The notes beneath the pieces were generated by a model, which worked only from the letters and a program-made list of their open reading frames with translations, was not told the origin of the DNA and made no database searches. A DNA stretch of 35,259 bases, from the IMG/VR virus record IMGVR_UViG_3300027704_000068, positions 1 through 35,259 of that record, one strand, 5' to 3'. The DNA is from a virus. Made by a program: the position numbers and the translations under genes. Of the stretch, positions 1 to 8,927 are shown one piece after another (position 1 is the stretch's first letter; each line of letters begins with the position of its first letter).

Positions 1-160
1 CGTACATAGCTTATACAACGACATAGATCTAACTTACCTAGTTGGATACTGGAGAGCATTACTAGGAGGAACTAGTGTACAAGTAGTATACGGATACAAA
101 AACAGAAACTTAGCATACACTAACGCTTTAGCTGCTAGTTGGGATACAGACATATCATAA
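1..160 (+). CDS. 3' end of an unidentified protein (partial)
   Basis: An open frame enters from the left edge (first whole codon at base 2) and stops with TAA at 158-160, giving the last 52 residues. They are rich in aromatic and small residues (YLVGYWRALLGGTSVQVVYG) and end in WDTDIS. I do not recognise a family, and no catalytic motif is visible. It is followed by a 35-base A/T-only gap before the next start, so the next gene probably has its own initiation signal. The same strand and spacing suggest it belongs to the same late transcription unit. Confidence 0.6.
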   Translation, partial: VHSLYNDIDLTYLVGYWRALLGGTSVQVVYGYKNRNLAYTNALAASWDTDIS

Positions 161-180
161 CAAAAAATAACTAAATAACT

Positions 181-195
181 AAATTAAATTAAATT
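181..195 (+). promoter_or_regulatory. AT-only translation leader, three AAATT units
   Basis: Three exact AAATT units abut the ATG at 196, and there is no purine-rich Shine-Dalgarno site. A/T-rich leaders without Shine-Dalgarno are typical of Bacteroidota translation starts. Related pentamer-repeat leaders precede the starts at 6171 and 8928. A promoter role cannot be excluded, but no clear Bacteroidota -7/-33 pair was found. Confidence 0.4.
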
Positions 196-489
196 ATGGC
201 AACAAAAGGAACAAACGCAAAGATCAAAGAACTAAAGAGTGATAAACCTGAGAGAGTAACACAAGAAGATTTGAAAATGCTACAAAAATCCGTAAGCGAT
301 TTAAACCAAGCATACATAGAGCTTGGGAGAGTAACTTCTAGGCAGCACAACCAAATGCATCAAATAGCAGTATCACAAGATGAGTTTGAAGTTATAAGAA
401 AACAACTCAAAAGCACTTATGGTGTTGATGAGATTAATATTCAAGACGGAACAATACACTATAAGGGAGATGTCGAAGTTAATTCGTAA
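196..489 (+). CDS. Small coiled-coil phage protein, function unknown
   Basis: This is a 97-residue charged protein. It is predicted to be largely helical from residue about 20 to 70 (DLKMLQKSVSDLNQAYIELG onward), followed by a short beta-like tail, YGVDEINIQDGTIHYKG. I recall small phage proteins with a helical hairpin and a 'YGxxxINIQDGTI' tail in Bacteroidota phages, but their role is not known to me. The ATG at 196 directly follows an AT-repeat leader. The 3' end overlaps the next gene by 20 bases, which suggests translational coupling. It opens the block of small genes ahead of the terminase. Confidence 0.8.
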   Translation: MATKGTNAKIKELKSDKPERVTQEDLKMLQKSVSDLNQAYIELGRVTSRQHNQMHQIAVSQDEFEVIRKQLKSTYGVDEINIQDGTIHYKGDVEVNS

Positions 490-691
490 AATATCTATAG
501 GTAAAGACTATAAGAATGACGCTATGCACTATGCCGTGGGGCAAGAAGTGTATGGTGGTCATACTATCTGCGACATACTAGAGGAGAAAGATAAGTTTTC
601 TGTTTATATTAAAAAAGGTAAAGATGTTTTACCGTGGAAAGATTTTAATAAAAACATGGCTGTATCAGTAGAATATAATCTACAGTACTAA
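470..691 (+). CDS. Small conserved-looking protein upstream of terminase, function unknown
   Basis: A 73-residue protein starting MSKLIRKISIGKDYKNDAMH. The same frame is open from an ATG at 419. I chose 470 because it gives the smaller overlap with the upstream gene, a purine-rich AAGGGAG sits immediately before it, and the start MSKLIRKISIG looks like the conserved beginning of this type of protein. No enzymatic motif is visible; alternating hydrophobic residues suggest a small beta-rich fold. Its TAA stop overlaps the next ATG by one base (TAATG at 689-693), indicating coupled translation. Confidence 0.75.
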   Translation: MSKLIRKISIGKDYKNDAMHYAVGQEVYGGHTICDILEEKDKFSVYIKKGKDVLPWKDFNKNMAVSVEYNLQY

Positions 692-1281
692 TGAAAAGTG
701 TTTACGACTTTGTTGTAACGCCAAAAGGAGAAAGATACAACAACACTAAACAGCTAGACGGTGGAGAGCTAATATTAAACACTGAGATTTACAACCATCA
801 GTTTGTTAATAGAGAAGCCACAGTTGTATCCACTCCAATAGTGGGACACGCAGAAATAAAACCCGGTGATACGGTTTTAGTACATCACAATGTTTTCAGG
901 AGATGGCACAACGTTAAAGGTATTGAAAAGAATAGCAGAAGCTATTTCAATGAATCAACTTACTTTATAACTAAAGATCAAATCTTTTTATATAAAAGAG
1001 ATGACAAATGGATTTGCCCTAAGGGGTATTGTTTTGTGGCACCAATAAAAGCTACAGACCAATTTAACATTGAATCCGAAAAACCTTTACAAGGTATTGT
1101 CAAACACTCTGACGGTACAGTTGAAGTAAACGATCTAGTTGGTTTTAGACCAAGTAGTGAATACGAGTTTATCGTTGATGGCGAGAGACTATATCGAGTT
1201 TTATCTAATTTTATTACAATCAAATATGAACATCAAGGAAACGAAAAGGAGTATAATCCAAGCTGGGCACAAAGCAGTTGA
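691..1281 (+). CDS. Protein with two GroES-like (co-chaperonin) halves
   Basis: 196 residues. Two halves each show the pattern of the chaperonin-10 beta-barrel. In the first (about 43-107) a 'V.STP' strand is followed by IKPGDTVLVHHNVFRRW and a DQIFLYK strand. In the second (about 113-180) YCFVAPI resembles the GroES N-terminal strand, and VNDLVGFRPSSEYEFIVDGE then YRVLSNFITIKYE matches the GroES C-terminal pattern (GD.V.F....E...DG...........I.A). Known phage examples such as T4 gp31 replace host GroES so the chaperonin can fold the capsid protein. A place upstream of terminase, portal and capsid genes would suit that, but no mobile-loop GroEL-binding tripeptide was identified. It could instead be a structural protein using the same fold. 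The fold call is inference. Confidence 0.65.
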   Translation: MKSVYDFVVTPKGERYNNTKQLDGGELILNTEIYNHQFVNREATVVSTPIVGHAEIKPGDTVLVHHNVFRRWHNVKGIEKNSRSYFNESTYFITKDQIFLYKRDDKWICPKGYCFVAPIKATDQFNIESEKPLQGIVKHSDGTVEVNDLVGFRPSSEYEFIVDGERLYRVLSNFITIKYEHQGNEKEYNPSWAQSS

Positions 1282-1504
1282 AGAGTTAATTAAAGTAGCA
1301 AAAGAAGCTATAGTCACTGACTCTGAAGATGACTTAACAGCTGACAAGCTGAAAAACGCCGCGGCATCAAAAAAACTAGCTATATTTGACGCATTTGAGA
1401 TACTTAACAGAATTCAAGAAGAAGAAAACCTACTCGAGGGAAAAGCACCTGAAGAGACAGAGGAAAAAGCTTTTAAAGGATTCGCAGAAGGTAGATCTAA
1501 GTAA
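1226..1504 (+). CDS. Small protein just before TerL, possible small terminase subunit
   Basis: 92 residues from the ATG at 1226, the only methionine that leaves a sensible overlap (56 bases) with the upstream gene; the open frame extends back to an ATG at 1139 but would then overlap far more. The core QAGHKAVEELIKVAKEAI and LKNAAASKKLAIFDAFEILN is strongly helical, and the C-terminus is acidic then basic (KGFAEGRSK). Small terminase subunits are usually small helical proteins encoded directly upstream of TerL, so position and fold fit. I see no helix-turn-helix that would prove DNA binding. Its TAA stop overlaps the TerL ATG (TAATG at 1502-1506). Confidence 0.65.
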   Translation: MNIKETKRSIIQAGHKAVEELIKVAKEAIVTDSEDDLTADKLKNAAASKKLAIFDAFEILNRIQEEENLLEGKAPEETEEKAFKGFAEGRSK

Positions 1505-3720
1505 TGTACGAGCAAAATTTAGTTAAGACGGTTGAGCCTATAAAGAAAACCACTATTTCAAGAATGAACAAAGGAAAGAAGTGGAAGTATGGTTATAACA
1601 AAGAGCAAGACTTAATAGTCCTTTCTCGCGATGGGCAAATAGGAGAAATCATACAAATACAAGATCTAGTAATAGCTCTACCTAAAACACCTAAGAACGT
1701 ATATAAGGACGCGAAAGATAAATGGGTTAGGTTTGATCAACCTAAAGAATTAGAGCGCTTAAAAAACATATTTGACTGGAGAAGTTACCCGGAAAGCAAT
1801 AAAGAAAAATGGCACGATTATATAGACGAGGAATTTAGAAGAAGGGAAGAAGGATTCTGGTTTATGAATAATGGTAAACCAACCTGGATAACCGGTACGC
1901 ACTACATGTACTTACAATGGAGTAAGATAGATGTAGGCGCTCCAGACTTTAGAGAAGCAAATAGATTGTTCTTTATATTTTGGGAAGCTTGTAAAGCAGA
2001 CAAAAGATGCTATGGAATGTGCTATCTTAAAAACAGAAGATCTGGATTTTCTTTCATGTCTTCTGCAGAAGCCGTTAACTTAGCCACTCTTGCAAGTGAT
2101 AGTAGATATGGAATACTATCTAAATCAGGAGCTGATGCTAAAAAAATGTTTACCGACAAAGTTGTACCTATATCAATCAACTATCCGTTTTTCTTTAAAC
2201 CTATACAAGATGGTATGGATCGCCCAAAATCCGAGCTTGCTTATCGTGTACCCGCTAGTAAGTTTACTAGAAAGAAGATCACGGCGAATGAAAAGCTCGA
2301 GGATATACAGGGGTTAGATACAACAATTGACTGGAAGAACACTGGGGACAATAGTTATGATGGTGAGAAGTTAGCATTATTAGTACATGATGAAAGTGGT
2401 AAATGGGAGAGACCAGACAACATACTAAACAACTGGAGAGTTACAAAAACATGTTTAAGATTAGGTAGTAGGATTATTGGTAAGTGCATGATGGGATCAA
2501 CATCAAATGCTTTAGATAAGGGAGGTGAGAATTTTAAAAAACTATACAATGCTTCAGATGTCACAAAACGAAATAAGAATGGCCAGACAAAGTCTGGTTT
2601 ATACTCTTTGTTTATCCCAATGGAATGGAACTATGAAGGATTTATTGACGAGCACGGAGCTCCAGTTTTTACTACTCCTGATGTCGATAGATTCGCACCA
2701 GACGGTGAATTAATAGATTTTGGGGTAATAGATAATTGGCAGAACGAAGTAGATGGTTTAAAGGGAGATTCAGATGCTTTAAATGAATTCTACCGTCAGT
2801 TTCCAAGAACTACAGAGCATGCGTTTAGAGACGAGACTAAAGGAAGTATATTTAATCTAGTTAAGATATACGAACAAATAGATTACAACGAAGAAATGTC
2901 TAGGACACTAGGTATTACTAGAGGTAATTTTCAGTGGGTTAACGGTATTAAGGATTCTCAAGTAATATTTTACCCAAATCCAAAAGGCAGGTTTAAGGTT
3001 AGCTGGGTTCCACCTCAACACTTGCAAAACAATGTTGTACTTAAAAACGGAATAAAACATCCAGGTAATTCTCACATGGGCGCTTTTGGTTGTGATAGTT
3101 ACGATATATCAGGAACAGTGGACGGAGTTGGATCTAAAGGCGCTTTACACGGTTTAACAAAGTTTAGTATGGAAGACGCTCCCGCTAACAGTTTCTTTTG
3201 TGAATACTTGTCACGACCACCAACAGCCGAGATGTTCTTTGAGGACGTTCTAATGGCTTTAGTTTTTTACGGGATGCCTATATTAGCGGAGAACAATAAA
3301 CCGCGTCTACTGTACTATTTAAGGCGAAGAGGATATAGAGGTTTTAGTATGAATAGGCCTGATAAGATATGGAACAAATTATCTGTAGCAGAAAAAGAGG
3401 TTGGTGGAATACCCAACTCAAGTGAAGATATAAAACAAGCCCACGCCGCTGCGATTGAAATGTATATACAGGATCACGTCGGTATAAAACAAGATGGATC
3501 GTTTGGGGATGTTTACTTTAATGAGTTGCTGAATGATTGGAGTAGATTCGATATAAACAAAAGAACAAAGCATGATGCTTCTATAAGTTCTGGCTTAGCT
3601 ATTATGGCTAACAATAGACACTTGTATGCGCCAAATGCTAAGATAGTAAAAGCCCCACTAAACATGCATATCTCAAGATATTCAAATACAGGCGGTACGT
3701 CTAAAATAATCAAAAAATAA
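1504..3720 (+). CDS. terL: Terminase large subunit (DNA-packaging ATPase and nuclease)
   Basis: 738 residues, long for a TerL. The ATPase domain shows a Walker A-like KNRRSGFS at about 176-183, a Walker B ALLVHDE ending D296-E297, and a coupling motif MMGSTSNALDKGG at about 329-341. The segment EFYRQFPRTTEHAFR at about 428-442 is the typical TerL linker motif. The C-terminal RNase H-like nuclease has acidic residues in the expected order: D531 (GCDSYD), E596 (PILAENNK) and D691 (KHDASISSGLA). An N-terminal extension of about 110 residues precedes the RRREEGFWFMNNG region. The enzyme cuts concatemeric DNA and pumps it through the portal. The portal gene begins one base after the stop. The N-terminal region resembles TerL of crAss-like and flavobacterial phages as I recall them; a search is needed to place it. 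Confidence 0.95.
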   Translation: MYEQNLVKTVEPIKKTTISRMNKGKKWKYGYNKEQDLIVLSRDGQIGEIIQIQDLVIALPKTPKNVYKDAKDKWVRFDQPKELERLKNIFDWRSYPESNKEKWHDYIDEEFRRREEGFWFMNNGKPTWITGTHYMYLQWSKIDVGAPDFREANRLFFIFWEACKADKRCYGMCYLKNRRSGFSFMSSAEAVNLATLASDSRYGILSKSGADAKKMFTDKVVPISINYPFFFKPIQDGMDRPKSELAYRVPASKFTRKKITANEKLEDIQGLDTTIDWKNTGDNSYDGEKLALLVHDESGKWERPDNILNNWRVTKTCLRLGSRIIGKCMMGSTSNALDKGGENFKKLYNASDVTKRNKNGQTKSGLYSLFIPMEWNYEGFIDEHGAPVFTTPDVDRFAPDGELIDFGVIDNWQNEVDGLKGDSDALNEFYRQFPRTTEHAFRDETKGSIFNLVKIYEQIDYNEEMSRTLGITRGNFQWVNGIKDSQVIFYPNPKGRFKVSWVPPQHLQNNVVLKNGIKHPGNSHMGAFGCDSYDISGTVDGVGSKGALHGLTKFSMEDAPANSFFCEYLSRPPTAEMFFEDVLMALVFYGMPILAENNKPRLLYYLRRRGYRGFSMNRPDKIWNKLSVAEKEVGGIPNSSEDIKQAHAAAIEMYIQDHVGIKQDGSFGDVYFNELLNDWSRFDINKRTKHDASISSGLAIMANNRHLYAPNAKIVKAPLNMHISRYSNTGGTSKIIKK

Positions 3721-3721
3721 T

Positions 3722-6142
3722 ATGAGAGGTAGAGATGGTATAAATAATTTTTTCCCAAGCCAGGTTGTTAGCGATTCAGAGAAGATAAGCTACGAGTATG
3801 GTTTAAAAGTCGCGCGAGCAATAGAACAAGAGTGGTTTTCTAACTCTGGCAGAGGCGGTAATAAACATAGTAATGGTGTAAATAATTTTCATAGTTTAAG
3901 ACTGTATGCTAGGGGAGAGCAGTCTATTCAAAAATATAAGGATGAGTTGTCGATTAACGGTGATTTGTCCTATCTTAATTTAGATTGGAAGCCTGTACCA
4001 ATTATATCTAAGTTTGTAGACATAGTTGTCAACGGGGTAGCTGAAAGATTGTATGATATAAAAGCGTACTCGCAGGACCCAGCCGGCGTCAGTAAGAGAA
4101 CAGAATACATGGAGACTATCCAGAAGGATATGAAACTAAAAGAATTTGATGCAACTACAAAAGCTCAATTAAACATAGACCTCTCAGAAACTCCACCAGA
4201 AAGTCTTCCTGACTCCGAAGATGAATTACAATTACATATGCAGCTTGATTATAAGCAGGCTGTTGAGATAGCTAATGAACAAGCTATAAACGTGCTGTTA
4301 GATGGTAGTAGGTATGAGTTGATTAAAAAGAGATTTTTTCACGATTTAACTGTTATTGGGATTGGGGCTATAAAAACAACGTACAATACTTCCGAGGGAG
4401 CTAAAGTTGAATATGTAGACCCTGCTAACTTAGTTTACTCTTACTCTGATTCACCATACTTTGAGGATATATACTATGTTGGAGAAGTTAAGTCAATACC
4501 TATAAATGAACTAGCTAAAGAATTCCCATTCCTAGAACATGAGGATTTAGAAGAAATACAGAAAAGTAACTCTAGAAATGGTCGTTACGGTAACACTAGT
4601 AACGATAGCGATGATAACAAGGTAGAGGTTTTGTATTTTAACTACAAGACCTATATGAATGAGGTTTACAAAGTTAAAGAGACGGGTAGTGGTGCTGATA
4701 AAGTTATAAAGAAAAATGACAAGTTTAACCCACCCGAGTCAGACGAAGGGAATTTCTCAAAACTACAAAGGTCAATAGAGTGTCTTTATGACGGCGCTAT
4801 AATACTAGGTACTGATAAGTTACTTAAGTGGGAGATGGCTAAAAATATGATGCGCACAAAAAGTGATTACACTAAAGTTAAAATGAACTACTCTATAGTA
4901 GCCCCAAGAATGTACGAGGGAAGAATTGATTCTTTAGTTAATAGAGTTACTGGATTCGCAGACATGATCCAACTGACACACTTGAAGATACAGCAAATAT
5001 TATCTAGAATGGTACCAGATGGTGTTTACTTAGATGCTGATGGCTTAGCGGAAATTGATCTAGGTAATGGAACTAATTACAACCCACAAGAAGCACTAAA
5101 CATGTTCTTCCAAACAGGATCTGTTATCGGAAGGTCATTCACTCAAGATGGGGATCAAAATGCTGGTAGAATACCTATAACAGAAATATCAAATGGAGCA
5201 GGTGCTGGAGGTAAATTACAATCGTTAATAGGTAACTATAATTACTATCTACAGATGATCAGAGACGTAACTGGTCTTAATGAGGCTTCTGACGGATCCA
5301 CTCCAGATGCCAAGTCGTTAGTTGGGGTGCAAAAGATAGCAGCAGCGAACTCGAACACCGCAACAAGACACATATTGCAATCTGGTTTATTTCTAACAGC
5401 AGAGACCTGTGAGGCTTTATCATTGAGAATATCAGATATACTAGAGTACTCTCCGACCAGAGATGCTTTTATACAAGCTGTAGGTGTTCATAACGTCGCT
5501 ACACTAAAAGAGATGTCGGAGCTACATTTATCTGACTTTGGAATTTCATTAGAACTAGCGCCAGACGAAGAGGAGAAGCAATTGCTAGAAAACAATATAC
5601 AAGCATCGATAACACAAGGAGCAATAGACCTAGAAGATGCTATTGATCTAAGGGGTATAAGAAATATAAAGCTAGCTAACCAGATGCTAAAAATAACTAG
5701 GACTAAGAAAGCAGAAGCCAAAGCGGCTGAAGCGGAGTCACTAGCAAAAACACAGGGCGAAGCAAATGCAGAGGCCTCTAAAGCTGCTGCTGAAGCTGAA
5801 ACACAAAAAGCCCAAGCCGCTCACGCTTTAAACATAGAGTTAGAGCAAACAAAAGGACAGATCAAATCCCAACAAATGCAAGAAGAAGCTGCTATAAAAA
5901 AGGAGTTAATGCAATTAGAGTTTGATATAAACATGAAGCTTCAGAAAATGAACATGGATGAAGTTGACATGAAAGATACAGTGAAAGAAGATCGTAAAGA
6001 TGGAAGAACAAAAATGCAAGCATCACAACAAAGTGAGCTTATCGACCAGAGGCTAAACAAGAAACCACCAAAGAATTTTGAATCATCAGGTAATGACATT
6101 ATGAGCGGTGAATTTGGTTTAGGAGGATTTGGTCCTAAGTAG
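3722..6142 (+). CDS. Portal protein
   Basis: 806 residues, directly after TerL and before the scaffold and capsid genes. The N-terminal third contains LRLYARGEQSIQKYKDEL and LNLDWKPVPIISKFVDIVVN, followed by a helical stem region and the later segment RDVTGLNEASDGSTPDAKSL, a pattern I associate with large portals of Bacteroidota podoviruses. From about residue 660 to 770 a long Ala/Glu/Lys/Gln-rich coiled coil probably forms the helical barrel above the crown, as in P22-type portals. The C-terminus ends in a Gly-rich tail (GEFGLGGFGPK). The portal forms the dodecameric vertex through which DNA is packaged and released. Start choice is firm: the ATG is one base after the TerL stop and no other early methionine fits. 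Confidence 0.9.
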   Translation: MRGRDGINNFFPSQVVSDSEKISYEYGLKVARAIEQEWFSNSGRGGNKHSNGVNNFHSLRLYARGEQSIQKYKDELSINGDLSYLNLDWKPVPIISKFVDIVVNGVAERLYDIKAYSQDPAGVSKRTEYMETIQKDMKLKEFDATTKAQLNIDLSETPPESLPDSEDELQLHMQLDYKQAVEIANEQAINVLLDGSRYELIKKRFFHDLTVIGIGAIKTTYNTSEGAKVEYVDPANLVYSYSDSPYFEDIYYVGEVKSIPINELAKEFPFLEHEDLEEIQKSNSRNGRYGNTSNDSDDNKVEVLYFNYKTYMNEVYKVKETGSGADKVIKKNDKFNPPESDEGNFSKLQRSIECLYDGAIILGTDKLLKWEMAKNMMRTKSDYTKVKMNYSIVAPRMYEGRIDSLVNRVTGFADMIQLTHLKIQQILSRMVPDGVYLDADGLAEIDLGNGTNYNPQEALNMFFQTGSVIGRSFTQDGDQNAGRIPITEISNGAGAGGKLQSLIGNYNYYLQMIRDVTGLNEASDGSTPDAKSLVGVQKIAAANSNTATRHILQSGLFLTAETCEALSLRISDILEYSPTRDAFIQAVGVHNVATLKEMSELHLSDFGISLELAPDEEEKQLLENNIQASITQGAIDLEDAIDLRGIRNIKLANQMLKITRTKKAEAKAAEAESLAKTQGEANAEASKAAAEAETQKAQAAHALNIELEQTKGQIKSQQMQEEAAIKKELMQLEFDINMKLQKMNMDEVDMKDTVKEDRKDGRTKMQASQQSELIDQRLNKKPPKNFESSGNDIMSGEFGLGGFGPK

Positions 6143-6170
6143 GAGTTATTAATTATTATTATATTATATT
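6143..6170 (+). promoter_or_regulatory. AT-only leader ending in (TTATA)2 TTATG
   Basis: Between the portal stop and the ATG at 6171 nearly every base is A or T. The last bases are two TTATA units followed by TTATG, so the start codon is the third unit of a period-5 repeat. The leader at 8911-8930 has the same design. It probably keeps the ribosome-binding region unstructured, as expected for Bacteroidota hosts. Confidence 0.4.
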
Positions 6171-7343
6171 ATGGAAGAAAACAAAAGAGAAGAACCATCG
6201 GTAGACAATACCGTTGAAAAACAAAAGATCAAAAAGAAGCCGGTTATGAAAAAGAATTTTAGCAATTCTGAAGATATTACAAAGGTGGATTTAAAAGAGC
6301 TAGCTGCTAAAGCCGAAGAGGTAGTCAAGGTTGATGAGGTAGTTGCAGAAGAAAAAAGTGAAGAAGCTGTAACAGAAATTACCGAAGAAACAGAGGCACC
6401 GCTGGAAGTTGAAGCTAAAGATACTCCAGTGTTAGAGGAAGTGACTAGTGAAAACGAAGAAGCTACAACTGTAGTTGAAGATAACGTTGAAGAGCCTGTA
6501 GAGGCAACTACTCCACTTCCTGAAAACATTGAAAAGCTAATGAGCTTCATGGAGGATACTGGTGGAGATTTAAACGATTATGTTAAGTTAAATAAGGATT
6601 ATTCAGAAATGGATAACTTGACTTTACTAAAAGAATATTATAAAGAATCAAAACCTCATTTAGATGCTGATGAGATTGGTTTTTTGATGGAAGATAAATT
6701 TTCTTTTGACGAGGAGGTAGACGACGAAAGAGAGATAAAAAAGAAAAAAATAGCGATGAAAGAGCAGGTTGCCGGCGCTAAAGAACATTTAGACGGACTA
6801 AAGTCTAAGTACTATGAAGATATCAAAATGGGTTCAAAGCTTACGAGTGAGCAAAAGGATGCAATTGATTTTTTTAATAGGTATAACAAGGAGGAGGCAG
6901 GTAATAAGGAAACAGAATCAAAATTAAAATCTAGTTTCTTAAAGAAGACCGAGCAGGTCTTTAACGACAAATTCAAAGGTTTTGAATATAACGTCGGAGA
7001 GAAGAAATATAGATTTAACGTGAACAATGCTAACGAGGTTAAAAAGACTCAGGGTGATATAAACAACTTTGTCAAGAAGTTCTTGAACGAAGATGGTGAA
7101 GTATCAGATGCCAAGGGTTATCACAAATCTCTTTACACAGCTATGAACGCTGATGCTGTAGCTAAACATTTTTATGAACAAGGTCAAGCTGACGCTTTAA
7201 AGAATAGTGTCGCTAATGCCAAGAACATAGACATGAGCCCTAGGCAATCTCACAGTGGTGATACTAACACTAGTGGGTGGAAAGTAAAAGCTTTGGGCGA
7301 TGACTTTGCTAACTCAAAATTTAAAATTAACAAAAAAAAATAA
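6171..7343 (+). CDS. Probable head scaffolding protein
   Basis: 390 residues. Residues 1 to about 125 are strongly acidic and repetitive in Glu, Val, Ala and Thr. The middle (about 185-260) is charged and helical with many Lys and Glu. The C-terminal part contains KKYRFNVNNANEVKKTQGDI and a basic end (SKFKINKKK). An acidic N-terminus, a helical centre and a basic C-terminus, placed between portal and major capsid protein, fit a scaffolding protein whose basic tail docks on the capsid shell. No protease signature is visible. Function is inferred from position and composition, not from a recognised family. A 17-base A-rich gap separates it from the capsid gene. Confidence 0.75.
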   Translation: MEENKREEPSVDNTVEKQKIKKKPVMKKNFSNSEDITKVDLKELAAKAEEVVKVDEVVAEEKSEEAVTEITEETEAPLEVEAKDTPVLEEVTSENEEATTVVEDNVEEPVEATTPLPENIEKLMSFMEDTGGDLNDYVKLNKDYSEMDNLTLLKEYYKESKPHLDADEIGFLMEDKFSFDEEVDDEREIKKKKIAMKEQVAGAKEHLDGLKSKYYEDIKMGSKLTSEQKDAIDFFNRYNKEEAGNKETESKLKSSFLKKTEQVFNDKFKGFEYNVGEKKYRFNVNNANEVKKTQGDINNFVKKFLNEDGEVSDAKGYHKSLYTAMNADAVAKHFYEQGQADALKNSVANAKNIDMSPRQSHSGDTNTSGWKVKALGDDFANSKFKINKKK

Positions 7344-7360
7344 TTTAAAACAAAACAATT

Positions 7361-8857
7361 ATGGCAATATCAAATCCGGGTCCTGGTCATTCAGGAGTCG
7401 CGGGTACTTTGAATAGTGTACCAGCTTCGAAAAAAGCAACACTATCTTCAAATTACATCGATTTTACAAGTGGCTCAGGTAACGACTGGGGACAACAATA
7501 TTTACCAGATCTTATGGAAAAAGAAGCTGAGGTGTTCGGAAGCAGAACAATCGCAGGATTTCTTGAAAAAGTAGGAGCTGAAGAGTCTATGACTTCTGAT
7601 CAAGTAGTTTGGTCTGAACAAGGTAGATTACACTTATCATACATTGGAACACTAAATACTGGATCAAGTGTATTTACAATGACTACTGATATAGATGGAA
7701 ACGCAATCGCTTCAGGCGAGCACGGTATACGTATCAATGACATGGCTATTGTGGCTACAGCTGAAGGTACTATAAAATGTTTATGTACTGCGGCTAACGC
7801 AACTACAGCAACTTTACTTCCTTATGAACAAGCTAACATTGATGACGCTGCTGCGTTTTCTGTTATATCAGCTGCTCCTGCAACTGTATTGATAATAGGT
7901 TCTGAGTACGGAAAAGGTAAGCAAGGTCAAGGTGGAACAACTTCTGTTACTCCTGGTTTTGGAACTGTTAAGCCAACTCATACTTCTTTCTCTAACAAAC
8001 CAATCATCATTAAAGATTACTTCGAGATCTCAGGATCTGATGTTTCTCAAATCGGTTGGGTAGAGATTTCTGGTGAAGATGGGCAGAATGGGTACTTATG
8101 GTACTTAAAAGCTGAGGGTGAGACTAGATCAAGATTTACTGATTACTTAGAGATGACAATGTTAGAGGCTGTTAAAGGTATTGCAGGCAATTCTACTGCT
8201 GAGGGTACTATTGGTACTGCTGGTGATACTTTTGGTACTGAAGGTTTATTCGCTGCTGTTGAAAATCGTGGTAACGTTACTACTGGTATTACTGGTATTA
8301 ACCCAACGACTGATTTAGCTGAATTTGATGCTATCTTAGCTGAGTTTGATTCTCAAGGTGCTATTGAAGAAAATATGATGTTCGTTAATAGAGCAACTTC
8401 TCTTGCAATGGATGACATGTTAGCTTCTATGAATTCTTACGGCGCTGGAGGTACTTCTTACGGAGTATTCGACAATGAAGAAGATATGGCATTGAACTTA
8501 GGTTTCTCTGGTTTCAGAAGAGGTTCTTACGACTTCTACAAGTCTGATTTCAGATACCTAAATGACAAAGCTACAAGAGGTGGTGTTAACGCTAGAGATG
8601 CTGTCGCTCCACTTAGAGGGATTATGATCCCAGCTGGTGTATCAACTGTTTACGATCAAACTTTAGGTAAAAACTTAAAAAGACCGTTCTTACATGTTCG
8701 TTACAGAGCTTCACAAACTGAGTCTAGAAAATTAAAGACTTGGACTACTGGTTCTGTTGGCGCTGAAACTTCTGACTTAGATGCAATGCAAGTGCATTAC
8801 TTATCTGAGAGATGTTTAATCGTTCAGGGTGCTAACAATTTCATGTTGTTGAAATAA
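7361..8857 (+). CDS. Probable major capsid protein
   Basis: 498 residues, in the canonical place after portal and scaffold. Features fit an HK97-type capsid protein: an N-terminal arm (about 1-60), a helical ...LMEKEAEVFGSRTIAGFLEK segment at the start of the shell domain, a long central helix around FTDYLEMTMLEAVKGI, and a C-terminal beta region ending YLSERCLIVQGANNFMLLK. Leucine is coded mainly by TTA, and GCT, GGT and ACT dominate, more uniformly than in neighbours, as expected of a highly translated gene. The leader (7344-7360) is almost only A with a few T and C, without a Shine-Dalgarno site. A strong intrinsic terminator follows at 8870. The fold is inferred; no head-decoration domain is obvious, although the Thr/Ala/Gly-rich stretch around residues 100-190 could be an inserted domain. 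Confidence 0.87.
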   Translation: MAISNPGPGHSGVAGTLNSVPASKKATLSSNYIDFTSGSGNDWGQQYLPDLMEKEAEVFGSRTIAGFLEKVGAEESMTSDQVVWSEQGRLHLSYIGTLNTGSSVFTMTTDIDGNAIASGEHGIRINDMAIVATAEGTIKCLCTAANATTATLLPYEQANIDDAAAFSVISAAPATVLIIGSEYGKGKQGQGGTTSVTPGFGTVKPTHTSFSNKPIIIKDYFEISGSDVSQIGWVEISGEDGQNGYLWYLKAEGETRSRFTDYLEMTMLEAVKGIAGNSTAEGTIGTAGDTFGTEGLFAAVENRGNVTTGITGINPTTDLAEFDAILAEFDSQGAIEENMMFVNRATSLAMDDMLASMNSYGAGGTSYGVFDNEEDMALNLGFSGFRRGSYDFYKSDFRYLNDKATRGGVNARDAVAPLRGIMIPAGVSTVYDQTLGKNLKRPFLHVRYRASQTESRKLKTWTTGSVGAETSDLDAMQVHYLSERCLIVQGANNFMLLK

Positions 8858-8869
8858 GCACAATTTATT

Positions 8870-8904
8870 AAGGAGTCGGGGCTTCGGCCTCGACCCTTTA
8901 TTTT
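8870..8904 (+). terminator. Intrinsic terminator after the capsid gene
   Basis: An 8-bp stem, GTCGGGGC at 8875-8882 with GCCTCGAC at 8887-8894 (one G-U pair), closes a TTCG tetraloop. Pairing continues outward into AAGG and CCTT apart from an A-C mismatch, and a T-rich run TTTATTTT follows. It is one of the few GC-rich spots in the window. It should limit read-through from the capsid gene. Confidence 0.85.
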
Positions 8905-8910
8905 ATTAAT

Positions 8911-8927
8911 TTATATTATATTATATT
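8911..8927 (+). promoter_or_regulatory. AT-only leader, (TTATA)3 TTATG
   Basis: Three perfect TTATA units run into TTATG, whose ATG is the start at 8928. It is the same pentamer as before the gene at 6171. Because it follows a terminator, this stretch could also include promoter elements, but no -33/-7 pair was convincing. Confidence 0.4.

Noticed and set aside
470-489. Programmed frameshift joining the first two small genes
   Set aside because: Each gene has its own start codon, and no slippery heptamer with a downstream structure was found in the overlap.
419-691. Longer start at 419 for the second small gene
   Set aside because: It would overlap the upstream gene by 71 bases, and the added residues look random. 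The ATG at 470 has a purine-rich upstream site and a better N-terminus.
1139-1504. Longer start at 1139 for the gene before TerL
   Set aside because: It would overlap the GroES-like gene by 143 bases and add residues unlike the helical core. The ATG at 1226 is preferred.
6164-6550. Minus-strand Ser/Thr/Val-rich open frame opposite the scaffold-like gene
   Set aside because: Composition is the antisense shadow of Glu/Ala/Val codons, and no other gene in the window is on the minus strand.
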